DNA of 64,000 nucleotides from Zoogloea sp. (lineage in GTDB: Bacteria > Pseudomonadota > Gammaproteobacteria > Burkholderiales > Rhodocyclaceae), in NCBI RefSeq assembly GCF_017302315.1, contig NZ_JAFLDT010000010.1:26990-90989 (forward strand), given 5' to 3'. Shown here in pieces: positions 56,222 to 63,748 of the stretch. The notes under the pieces were generated by a model. It made no database searches. It saw nothing but the letters and a program-made list of their open reading frames with translations, and had not been told where the DNA came from. The stretch's first letter is position 1. Every line of letters begins with the position of its first letter. Position numbers and translations under genes: made by a program.

Positions 56222-57520
56222 ATGCCCTTTCGCCTTCGCCACGCCAGCCCTGCCCGCCGCGGCTGCACCGCCCGGTGTCTGGCCGTGCTGCTGGTCAGCC
56301 TGACCGGGAGTGTGTTCGGGGCGACCTGGCAAGTGCAGCCCGGAGACTCCATCCAGGCGGCCATCGCGCACGCCGTCCCCGGCGACACCGTCCGTGTTGC
56401 CCGGGGTCACTACACCGAAAACCTGCGCATCGACAAACCGCTCACGCTCATCGGCCAGGGCCGCCCCACCCTCGACGGGCGCGGCAAGGGTGACACCGTG
56501 CGGGTCGCCGCCGAAGACGTGAGCATCGAAGGTTTCATCGTTGCCGACTCGGGTGCCGACCTGGGCGAGCAGCACGCGGGCATCTACATCCAGCCGGGCA
56601 GCCACCGGGCCCGGGTGAGCCGCTGCGACTTCAGCTACACCCTGTTCGGCCTGTGGATCGAGAAGGCCAAGGACGTGGTGATCGAGGACAACCTGATCAC
56701 CGGCAAGCGCGACCTCGACTCGTCCCAGCGCGGCAACGGCATCCAGCTCTACAACACCACCGGTGCCCGCATCCTGCGCAACAACATCAGCTTCGTGCGC
56801 GACGCCATCTACGTGGACGTGTCCCACGACGCCATCTTCCGCGGCAACCGCATGCACCACAGCCGCTACGGCACCCACTACATGAACTCCTACCGCAATC
56901 TGTGGGAGGACAACGACACCTACTACAACCGGGGCGGCCTGGCCCTGATGGAAGTGCGCGACCAGGTGGTGCGCAACAACCGGGCCTGGGGCAATTCCGA
57001 CCACGGCATCATGCTGCGCACCATCCAGGACGCGGTGGTGGAGAACAACATCGTCGCCGGCAACGCCCGGGGCTTCTTCATCTACGACGCCGAATACAAC
57101 ACCCTGCGCGGCAACCTGGTGGTGGATAACCAGGTGGGCATGCACGTGTGGGCCGGCTCGGTACGCAACGTGGTCGAGAAGAACGACTTCATCTCCAACC
57201 GCGAACAAGTGAAGTACGTGGCCTCCAAGGATGAAAAGTGGGGCGTGGACAGCGGCAACCACTGGAGCAACTACGTGGGCTGGGACCGCAACGGTGACGG
57301 CCACGGCGATGTGGCCTACGAAGCCAACGACATGGTGGACCGTCTGTCGTGGCGGCACCCCATGGTCAAGCTGCTGCTGGCCAGCCCGGCCATCCAGACC
57401 CTGCGCCTCATCGCCCAGCAGTTTCCGCTGCTGCGCGCCCCCAGCATCGTGGACCCCAAGCCGCGCATGCGCCCCGAACATTCCGACTGGAGAAACTGGC
57501 TTGGCAAGCACTATCGTTGA
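56222..57520 (+). CDS. nosD: NosD, copper/sulfur site maturation protein for NosZ
   Basis: NosD is a periplasmic right-handed beta-helix protein required, with the NosFY transporter, to assemble the sulfide-bridged CuZ cluster. The 432-residue precursor has a signal peptide (about 1-37) and repeated CASH/parallel-helix strands rich in NNI, NRM, NND and RNN turns, for instance GNGIQLYNTTGARILRNNIS. Aromatic and His-rich stretches (SRYGTHYMNSYRNLWEDND) are typical. Its 3' end overlaps nosF by 20 bases. Confidence 0.95.
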   Translation: MPFRLRHASPARRGCTARCLAVLLVSLTGSVFGATWQVQPGDSIQAAIAHAVPGDTVRVARGHYTENLRIDKPLTLIGQGRPTLDGRGKGDTVRVAAEDVSIEGFIVADSGADLGEQHAGIYIQPGSHRARVSRCDFSYTLFGLWIEKAKDVVIEDNLITGKRDLDSSQRGNGIQLYNTTGARILRNNISFVRDAIYVDVSHDAIFRGNRMHHSRYGTHYMNSYRNLWEDNDTYYNRGGLALMEVRDQVVRNNRAWGNSDHGIMLRTIQDAVVENNIVAGNARGFFIYDAEYNTLRGNLVVDNQVGMHVWAGSVRNVVEKNDFISNREQVKYVASKDEKWGVDSGNHWSNYVGWDRNGDGHGDVAYEANDMVDRLSWRHPMVKLLLASPAIQTLRLIAQQFPLLRAPSIVDPKPRMRPEHSDWRNWLGKHYR

Positions 57521-58412
57521 AGCCCGCGGGGTGACCAAGGATTTCGGCAGCATCCAGGCCGTCAAAGGTGTCGACCTGTCCATCGCCCCGGGCGAACTCT
57601 TCGGCCTGATCGGCCACAACGGCGCCGGCAAGAGCACCCTGTTCAAGATGATGCTCGGCCTGATTCCCCTCACCTCCGGTCAGATCCATCTCGATGGCGA
57701 GCCCATCACCGGCCCGCGCTTTTGCGAGACCCGGCGCAAGATCGGCTACCTGCCCGAGAACGTCGTCCTCTACGACAACCTCACCGGGCTCGAAACCCTG
57801 TATTTCTTTGCAGACCTCAAGGCCGTGCCGCGCCGCGAGTGCGCCGCCCTGCTCGACAAGGTGGGGCTCACCGAAGCAGCCGGGCGTCGCGTGCGCGAAT
57901 ACTCCAAGGGCATGCGCCAGCGCCTCGGCTTTGCCCAGGCCCTGCTCGGCACACCGCGCCTGCTGTTCCTCGACGAGCCCACCACCGGCCTCGACCCCGG
58001 TGCCATCCGCGACTTCTACCGCATCCTGCGCGAGCTCAAGGGCGAAGGCGTGACCATGGTCCTCACCTCCCACATCCTCGCCGAGATCCAGGAGCGGGTG
58101 GATCGCCTGGCCATCATGGAGGGCGGCCAGATCCGCGCCACCGGCACTGTCCAGGCCCTGCGCGAAGCCATGAACCTGCCCCTCACCCTGGAGATCGCCG
58201 GCGGCGCCGGCCTGCGCGAGGAGGTCAGCCGGGCCATGGAAGGGCTCGCCATCGACAGCATTGAGGAGTCCGGCAACATGCTGCACATCCGCCTCTCCCG
58301 CGACGCCAAGATGCCGGCCCTCACCCGCCTGGCCACCCTCGGCGACACCCTGCGCGACCTCCACGTGCGCGAACCGTCCCTCGAAGACGTGTTCTTCGGC
58401 TATCGGGCCTGA
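57501..58412 (+). CDS. nosF: NosF, ABC transporter ATP-binding protein
   Basis: NosF powers the NosDFY complex. A TTG at 57501, with GGAG eight bases before it, gives 303 residues starting MASTIVEARGV; no ATG or GTG upstream fits. Walker A GHNGAGKST is at 38-46, the signature YSKGMRQRLGFAQALLG near 135, and Walker B LLFLDEPTTGLD near 155. A C-terminal domain of about 90 residues follows, as in NosF. The overlap with nosD suggests coupling. Confidence 0.92.
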   Translation: MASTIVEARGVTKDFGSIQAVKGVDLSIAPGELFGLIGHNGAGKSTLFKMMLGLIPLTSGQIHLDGEPITGPRFCETRRKIGYLPENVVLYDNLTGLETLYFFADLKAVPRRECAALLDKVGLTEAAGRRVREYSKGMRQRLGFAQALLGTPRLLFLDEPTTGLDPGAIRDFYRILRELKGEGVTMVLTSHILAEIQERVDRLAIMEGGQIRATGTVQALREAMNLPLTLEIAGGAGLREEVSRAMEGLAIDSIEESGNMLHIRLSRDAKMPALTRLATLGDTLRDLHVREPSLEDVFFGYRA

Positions 58413-58415
58413 GCC

Positions 58416-59240
58416 ATGTTCTCCATCGACTTCAGACAGATCGGCATCGTCGCCGGCAAGGAATTCTGGGACCGCATCCGCAACCGCTGGGTGCTGGCCG
58501 TGTCCATCGTGTTCACCGTATTCGCCCTGGTCATCGCCTACTTCGGCGCCGCCCAGCAGGGCGCCGTGGGCTTTCGCTCCATCGACGTGACCATCGCCTC
58601 CCTGGTCAGCCTGGTGATCTACCTCATCCCCCTGATCGCCCTGATCCTCGGCTTCGACGCCATCGTCGGCGAGCGCGAGCGCGGCTCCCTCGACCTGCTG
58701 CTGACCCTGCCCATCACCCGCAAGGAGCTGATCCTCGGCAAATACGCGGGCCTCGCCGCGGCGCTGGCCTTTTCCACCATCGCAGGCTTCGGCGCGGTGG
58801 GCGTCATCCTGTCGCCCAGCCTCAGCCCGGGCGCCCTCTTCCACTACGCCGGCTTCATGGCCTCGGCCATCCTGCTGGGTTTCGCCTTCCTGAGCCTCGC
58901 GGTGATGCTGTCGGTGTTCGCCGCCGACCGCACCCGCGCCTCCGGCCTCGCCATCGGCACCTGGTTCTTCTTCGTGCTGGTCTTCGACCTGCTGCTGCTG
59001 GGCGCCCTGGTGGTCACTGCCGGCGACTACGGCGGCGCAATCTTCCCCTATCTGCTGCTGCTCAACCCGGCCGACGTGTTCCGCGTGCTCAATGTGTTCA
59101 GCCTGGACGAAGTGCGCACCCTGTACGGCCTCGCCACCGTCTTCCCCGAAGCCCTGAGCAACCCCGCCACCCTCGGCGGCGTCATGCTCGCCTGGATCGT
59201 CGGCCCGCTTGCCGTGGCCATCTGGAGATTCGAACGATGA
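58416..59240 (+). CDS. nosY: NosY, ABC transporter permease
   Basis: NosY is the membrane subunit paired with NosF. The 274-residue protein has six hydrophobic segments and the conserved start with a cytoplasmic IVAGKEFWDRIRNRWVL and the GERERGSLDLLLTLPITR coupling helix (about 87-105). It is followed by nosL with an ATGA overlap. Confidence 0.95.
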   Translation: MFSIDFRQIGIVAGKEFWDRIRNRWVLAVSIVFTVFALVIAYFGAAQQGAVGFRSIDVTIASLVSLVIYLIPLIALILGFDAIVGERERGSLDLLLTLPITRKELILGKYAGLAAALAFSTIAGFGAVGVILSPSLSPGALFHYAGFMASAILLGFAFLSLAVMLSVFAADRTRASGLAIGTWFFFVLVFDLLLLGALVVTAGDYGGAIFPYLLLLNPADVFRVLNVFSLDEVRTLYGLATVFPEALSNPATLGGVMLAWIVGPLAVAIWRFER

Positions 59241-59761
59241 AAATCCCGCCCCTCCTCGCCCACACCGCAGTGCTGCTGCTGGCCGCCGGCCTGCTCGCCG
59301 CCTGTGGCCAGAACAGCACCAGCACCGTCACCCCCAAGGAGATCGCCCAGGACACCTACTGCGCCCTGGACGGCATGCTGCTCGCCGACTACCCCGGCCC
59401 CAAGGCCCAGATCCACTACGCCGGCCAGCCCGAACCCGAGTTCTTCTGCGACACCACCGAGATGTTCTCCCTGCTGCTCAAGCCCGAACAGGCCCGCAAG
59501 GTGTCCGCCGCCTACGTGCAGGACATGGACAAGGCCGACTGGGCTGCGCCCAAGGGCGCCTGGATCGACGCCAAGGCCGCCTTCTACGTGGTCGGCTCGA
59601 AGAAACGTGGTGCCATGGGGCCCACCATCCCCTCCTTCGGCACCCGCGAGGGTGCCCAGAAGTTCGCCACGGAAGAAGGGGGCAAGGTTCATCCCTACGC
59701 CGAAATCACCGCCGACATGACCCGCCTCGACGGCGGTGCCCTCCACGATCAGAGAATGTGA
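59237..59761 (+). CDS. nosL: NosL, copper-binding lipoprotein
   Basis: NosL delivers Cu(I) to the NosZ maturation system. The 174-residue precursor has a lipobox ending AAC23. The metal-site motif, commonly CxxCGM or CGM, is represented as YCALDGM near residue 48, followed by FFCDTTEMF with a second Cys and Met. The C terminus has the family pattern FGTREGAQKFATEEGGKVHPYAEI. Two small genes and a second NosL-type gene follow. Confidence 0.9.
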   Translation: MKIPPLLAHTAVLLLAAGLLAACGQNSTSTVTPKEIAQDTYCALDGMLLADYPGPKAQIHYAGQPEPEFFCDTTEMFSLLLKPEQARKVSAAYVQDMDKADWAAPKGAWIDAKAAFYVVGSKKRGAMGPTIPSFGTREGAQKFATEEGGKVHPYAEITADMTRLDGGALHDQRM

Positions 59762-59765
59762 GCCG

Positions 59766-60038
59766 ATGGACCCGATCTACAGCACCATCCCCCCCGCAGA
59801 CGCCCTGGAGATCGAGCAGATCGCCCGTTTGATGTACGAAGTCCGCGCCGCCCGCGACGACGTGCTGGCCCGCCTGGGTGCCGCCGACCCCGAGCAGGCC
59901 CTTGCCTGCATTAGCAAGGGCGAGTTGCCCGAACACCCCGCCTACGAACACTACGTGTCCGCCCGCATCCTCACCGACCTGGCCATCCAGGTACGCGCCG
60001 ATCTGGCCACACGCATCGAGGAGAGCCAGGGACGATGA
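59766..60038 (+). CDS. Small protein of unknown function in the nos cluster
   Basis: The 90-residue acidic helical protein begins five bases after nosL and ends overlapping the next gene by ATGA. It has a single cysteine (ALACISKG), no signal peptide and no motif I know. Its last residues, DLATRIEE, reappear at the start of the following protein, from a repeated 18-base DNA segment. The context implies a cytosolic role linked to NosZ maturation or regulation, but no function can be assigned. Confidence 0.7.
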   Translation: MDPIYSTIPPADALEIEQIARLMYEVRAARDDVLARLGAADPEQALACISKGELPEHPAYEHYVSARILTDLAIQVRADLATRIEESQGR

Positions 60039-60418
60039 GCATGCACCTCGATCTGGCCACACGCATTGAAGAGCACTTCGGCGAACACCTGGAGCGCGCA
60101 GTGGAGCTCAAGCTCGATGCCCTCATTGCCCACTTCAGCAACGGCGTCAGCCTGGAGGCCCGCATCGCCGACCCCCACGCCTACGCCATCACCTGGTCCT
60201 GGGGCGAAGCCGAACTACGCATCGACACCGCCCCCCTGCACCGGGATCTCGCCACCTTCCCCAATCACCTCCACGGCGCCGACGGCAGCCTGCACCACGA
60301 TCCGCTCACCCTCCCCGGCGTCGCGCCATGGGACAATCTGCAGCGGATCATCGTTGCCATCCTGGCCGACCCGCTACTGGACCGCCTGACCACCTCCGCC
60401 GGAGCCCGACCGACATGA
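60035..60418 (+). CDS. Second small protein of unknown function in the nos cluster
   Basis: The 127-residue cytosolic protein starts MSMHLDLATRIEEHFG, overlapping the previous gene by ATGA, and its own stop overlaps the next start. It contains no cysteine; a mid-region is aromatic and His-rich (ADPHAYAITWSWGEAEL, FPNHLHGADGSLHHDP). I recognise no family. Being locked between nosL and a second NosL gene by overlaps, it is very likely co-expressed with them. Confidence 0.7.
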   Translation: MSMHLDLATRIEEHFGEHLERAVELKLDALIAHFSNGVSLEARIADPHAYAITWSWGEAELRIDTAPLHRDLATFPNHLHGADGSLHHDPLTLPGVAPWDNLQRIIVAILADPLLDRLTTSAGARPT

Positions 60419-60921
60419 CGCCCCGCCTTTTCTGCGCTGCGCTCGCCACCGCCCTCCTCACCCTGGCCCAGGCCCCGGTGGCCACGGCGGCCGACCTCTC
60501 TCCCCAGTACGTGCAGCGCTCCACCCGCTGCCCGGTATGTGGCATGTATCCCTACCGCACCCCCCAGTGGATGGGCCAGATCGTCTTCAATGACCAGACC
60601 GCCAGCACCTTCGACTCACCGGTAGACATGTTCCGCTTCCTCAACAACATGATCGTCTTCGACAAGCAGCACAAGCTGGTCGACGTGGGCGCGATCTGGG
60701 TCGCAGACTACAACAGTAAGGCCTGGGTCGACGCCAGGAAGGCGCTCTATGTGATGGGGTCCAAGGCCCGCGGCCCGATGAACGAGCCCAACCTCCCGGC
60801 TTTCGCCACCCGCGACGCCGCCGACGCCCACATCAAGGCCCAGGGCGGCAAGGTGCTACAGTTCAGCGAGATCACCCGGGAGCTCATCAAGAGCCTGAGC
60901 GGCGGGCAGCACAACCACTAG
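60415..60921 (+). CDS. Second NosL-type copper-binding protein
   Basis: The 168-residue exported protein has a signal peptide (MTPRLFCAALATALLTLAQA..) and the complete copper motif RCPVCGMYP, with C39, C42 and M44, closer to the canonical NosL site than the upstream nosL. It shares with that protein the C-terminal pattern ARGPMNEPNLPAFATRDAA and GGKVLQFSEIT. It lacks a lipobox Cys, so it may be soluble in the periplasm. A His-rich end (GGQHNH) may add metal binding. Confidence 0.88.
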   Translation: MTPRLFCAALATALLTLAQAPVATAADLSPQYVQRSTRCPVCGMYPYRTPQWMGQIVFNDQTASTFDSPVDMFRFLNNMIVFDKQHKLVDVGAIWVADYNSKAWVDARKALYVMGSKARGPMNEPNLPAFATRDAADAHIKAQGGKVLQFSEITRELIKSLSGGQHNH

Positions 60922-60950
60922 GCCAAGCAGCCAGAGGCCCGTTTTGGACC

Positions 60951-61050
60951 TGTAAGGGCGACTTGTAGGGGCGACTTCAGTCGCCCATCGTGCGTTGATC
61001 AACGACAGGCCCTTGATCGAAGCCCGCGGGCGACTGAAGTCGCCCCCACA
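60951..61050. repeat. Pair of opposed REP-type palindromes
   Basis: GGGGCGACTTCAGTCGCCC (within 60965-60986) and its inverse around 61026-61049 are each self-complementary hairpins; a truncated copy, GTAAGGGCGACTT, precedes at 60951-60963. Between them lies a perfect 12-bp palindrome CGTTGATCAACG (60993-61004). The arrangement is like a BIME of two REP sequences. It separates the nos operon end from the convergent gene at 61074 and may end both transcripts. Confidence 0.8.
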
Positions 61051-61073
61051 GTCCCCACGGAACCAACACCCGC

Positions 61074-62219
61074 CTACAGCAGGTACTGCTCTATCCGGCT
61101 CACCGGGGCATTGCGCAGCAGGTAGAGCTGGGGGTTTTCCCGCTCGGCGGATTTGCCATTGAGGCTCACGGCCACGGGCTCGCGCTCCAGGATGCACAGG
61201 CGACGGCTCACGCAGTCGGCGCGCCACTGGGGCAAGGCGGTCTTGCCGCGCTCCTCCACGGCGATGCGGGTGAGCTGGAACTGGTCGGTGGGGTTCTCGC
61301 GCCCCACCCGGCTGCGGATGGCATCCCGGGCCTTGTCGAGGCTACCCTGCTGCACACACAGGTCATACAGGGACGCCAGACAGCGCAGGTTGTCGATGCG
61401 GATGGGCTTGAGGCCGTGCAGCCAGGAGAGGGCGGCGATCAGCTTGCGGCCGTAGATGTCGTAGGCGTATAGCAGGGTCTCGGCATGGAAGTCCGGCGTC
61501 CGCCCCACCGCCTGCAGCGCCGCCTTCCAGGCCGGCTCAAAGTCGGTCTTGCGCCCGCCCCGCGAGAGGGCATCGGCCCAGGCGATCTGCCGGGCGCGGC
61601 TGGGCAGGCGCAGCATGGCCTGCCACTCGGGCCACAGCCCACCAAAACCGGCCTGCAGGGCCGGGCCATTGCGGGCGGCAAAGCGGGCAAAGAGCGCCTG
61701 CAGGGTACCGGTCTTGAGGTTGACCTGCAGAGGGCCGAAGGACAGCCCCGCCCCATCGAAATTGCCGGTGACCTGCTGAAACGGATCGCCGCTGGTTTCA
61801 AAGGCGGCCGTCACGCGCAGGGCGTTGGCGATGGCCAACTCGGGACGCACCGCCGGCAGGGCCGCCGGATCGGGCATCTCCAGGTAGATCCCCTCACCCC
61901 GGGCCTCAACCCGCAGGAAGTGCCCTTCCTGGGCCAGCCGAGAAGCCGATTTGACCACCTCGGCGGGCTTCGCCCCGCTGACCCACACGAAGCGGCCCTC
62001 CAGGCCGGCACCCAGGCCATCGGCCGGCACCATGGAGACGATCTTCAGGGGCGTGCCCACGGCGTCACGCAAGACCTGCACCGATCCGACCAGTTCCCGA
62101 TGGACCTTCACCGTGCCATCCGGACGGGCATATTCGCGTAGCTGGAAACTGGGTGTGAGCTGAGCCTTGGCCGGCCCGCCGATGATGAAATCCCGGGAAT
62201 ACTTGAAATGTACGGCCAT
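61074..62219 (-). CDS. Two-domain predicted cell-wall hydrolase-like protein
   Basis: This 381-residue protein starts at 62219, where AGGAGG precedes the ATG by five bases; the open frame extends upstream only as antisense-like sequence. Residues about 20-115 resemble the M15-type peptidase fold (TPSFQLREYARPDGTVKVHRELV), but the expected catalytic HxxG and HVD-like motifs are absent. Residues about 135-380 have a lysozyme/chitosanase-like signature (FETSGDPFQQVTGNFDGAGLS, LSFGPLQVNLKTGTLQ) with candidate catalytic Glu141. No signal peptide is present. Exact activity is not established; it is last in a three-gene unit. Confidence 0.65.
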   Translation of the reverse strand: MAVHFKYSRDFIIGGPAKAQLTPSFQLREYARPDGTVKVHRELVGSVQVLRDAVGTPLKIVSMVPADGLGAGLEGRFVWVSGAKPAEVVKSASRLAQEGHFLRVEARGEGIYLEMPDPAALPAVRPELAIANALRVTAAFETSGDPFQQVTGNFDGAGLSFGPLQVNLKTGTLQALFARFAARNGPALQAGFGGLWPEWQAMLRLPSRARQIAWADALSRGGRKTDFEPAWKAALQAVGRTPDFHAETLLYAYDIYGRKLIAALSWLHGLKPIRIDNLRCLASLYDLCVQQGSLDKARDAIRSRVGRENPTDQFQLTRIAVEERGKTALPQWRADCVSRRLCILEREPVAVSLNGKSAERENPQLYLLRNAPVSRIEQYLL

Positions 62220-62244
62220 GGGAGCCTCCTGTAGGGATGGGCGC

Positions 62245-62748
62245 TCAGGGCGCCTCGTTGCGCTGGGCGATCCGCGGCTGACGACCATCCCAGTAGAGCA
62301 GGATGTCGATGCCGGCCTCCGTGCCCAGCAATACCCCGTCACCCCGCCAGCCCCTGGCCACTTTCCGCCAGGCCCGTGTTGGTGCCGAGCTACGCTTGAG
62401 AATGTGCACCGGCGCTTCCCCCTCCTCCCAGATCGGGGTGGCAAAGAAACGCCGGTTCTGGATGAGCAGGCAGTCGCCCGCCCGGCCCCGGTCGATGACC
62501 AGGGCCAGCGCTGCCGGGTCGAAGGGGCGCTGCAGGCGCCGCCAGGGATCAACGGCCCGGCCGCGGGCCGCGGGCTGACTCGCGGCAGGCAACAACCACA
62601 GCCGGTCCGTGCGCCCATTGCCATCAAAATCCACCTCAAGGCTACGGGCCTCGTGCTCACCCTGCCGGGGCGGGCCGAGTTCGCACGGGGATGCGGCCAG
62701 TACGCTGCCGGCCATCAGACAGGCGAGCAGGGAAACGAAGATCTTCAT
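62245..62748 (-). CDS. Small exported protein of unknown function
   Basis: The 167-residue protein begins at the ATG at 62748, which overlaps the upstream stop, and has a signal peptide (MKIFVSLLACLMAGSVLAAS). The mature part contains one calcium-loop-like segment, EVDFDGNGRTDRLWLL (about 38-53), and two cysteines that could pair (CELG and DCLLIQN). I do not recognise the family. Its place between two cell-wall-type proteins, and export while the downstream protein lacks a signal, would fit a protective or partner role, but this is inference. Confidence 0.65.
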   Translation of the reverse strand: MKIFVSLLACLMAGSVLAASPCELGPPRQGEHEARSLEVDFDGNGRTDRLWLLPAASQPAARGRAVDPWRRLQRPFDPAALALVIDRGRAGDCLLIQNRRFFATPIWEEGEAPVHILKRSSAPTRAWRKVARGWRGDGVLLGTEAGIDILLYWDGRQPRIAQRNEAP

Positions 62749-63548
62749 GTGCCGGCCAGTCGTGTGCGCCACACGTTGAGGAAGGGGGTCGGATCCATCA
62801 GATCCGCCCGACGCAGGAAGGGCACGCCATCGGCCCGGCGCGCCGACACACTCTCGGGCGCCGTCAGCGGACCACTGGCGCTGCCGTCGTACATTTCCAG
62901 GTGCAGCATTGCACTGGGCACCTGGATGCCGACCAGCAGGCCCACCCGGGCGATCACCTGCCCCGCCTTCACCTGCTCGCCCTTGCGTAGGGTGCAGTCG
63001 GGCTTGATCTCCCCATAGCGGATCACGAAATCACCGTGATCGATCTCCAGGGCGTCCGTCTGGGCATAGAAGGGATAGGGGTCGCGGATGACCACCCCGT
63101 CCCGGACAGCATGGATCAGGCGCCCCACCGGGGCATACAGATCGCAGCCGGCATGGGCTCGGCGCCCCCCGCTGCGCCGGGAGCCAAAGGAACGAGGCGG
63201 ATGAATCCAGTCGGCCACCGCCGGCCGGGCAAAGGGAAAGACACTATCGCCCCCGGGCGTGGGCGGCGCACTCGCCACCGTCAGCAACAGACGCCCCCAG
63301 TCCTCGCTGGCGGGTGCCAGCACGCCCGTCGCCTCAAGGCCCACCCGAAGCTGGAAGGCCTTGATGGCCGCCACCGTGCCGGACTTGCGCGGTGGCCGGG
63401 CGATGCTCCCGTCCACCCCTTTCGGATCCACGTCGGCCCAGCCCAGCAGGCGCGCGGCCTGAGCCAGCATCGTCTGCACGGTCTCCACGTCCTTCCGTTC
63501 ATTGCGGGCGCCCTTCTCCCAGGCCCCCACCGCCGCTTGGATGTCCAT
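62745..63548 (-). CDS. Peptidoglycan-binding / M23 peptidase-like protein
   Basis: The 267-residue protein starts at 63548 with GGGAGGG just upstream. Residues about 20-85 look like a PG-binding domain; residues about 128-240 resemble an M23/LytM metallopeptidase, with zinc-ligand candidates H132 and D136 (HAGCDLYAP) and H216. The catalytic His of the usual HxH pair is Met214 (SAMLHLEM), so activity may be lost or altered. No signal peptide is evident. It is the first gene of the unit. Confidence 0.75.
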   Translation of the reverse strand: MDIQAAVGAWEKGARNERKDVETVQTMLAQAARLLGWADVDPKGVDGSIARPPRKSGTVAAIKAFQLRVGLEATGVLAPASEDWGRLLLTVASAPPTPGGDSVFPFARPAVADWIHPPRSFGSRRSGGRRAHAGCDLYAPVGRLIHAVRDGVVIRDPYPFYAQTDALEIDHGDFVIRYGEIKPDCTLRKGEQVKAGQVIARVGLLVGIQVPSAMLHLEMYDGSASGPLTAPESVSARRADGVPFLRRADLMDPTPFLNVWRTRLAGT

Positions 63549-63648
63549 CGTCCCTCCCCTTGTGTCCGCGCTTTGTCTGTCCAGACTATCAGGATAGCGG
63601 GCTGCAGGCACCTGTCATCCCCAAGGGCCTGTCCGGCCGCTTCCGTCG

Positions 63649-63680
63649 AAAAAAAACCCGGCCGCACGAAGACGACCGGG
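63649..63680 (-). terminator. Rho-independent terminator for the cytochrome c gene
   Basis: On the minus strand a stem CCCGGTC/GGCCGGG (63680-63657) with a 10-base loop is followed by eight T (63656-63649). It lies about 70 bases after the cytochrome stop. The remaining bases up to 63548 would hold the promoter of the M23-like gene. Confidence 0.85.
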
Positions 63681-63748
63681 CCTTGGCGCGTGGGGGTACG
63701 CGCTGAGGTGAGAAGGAGACAACGGGCAATCGGGTGTCGTTGCCCTTC

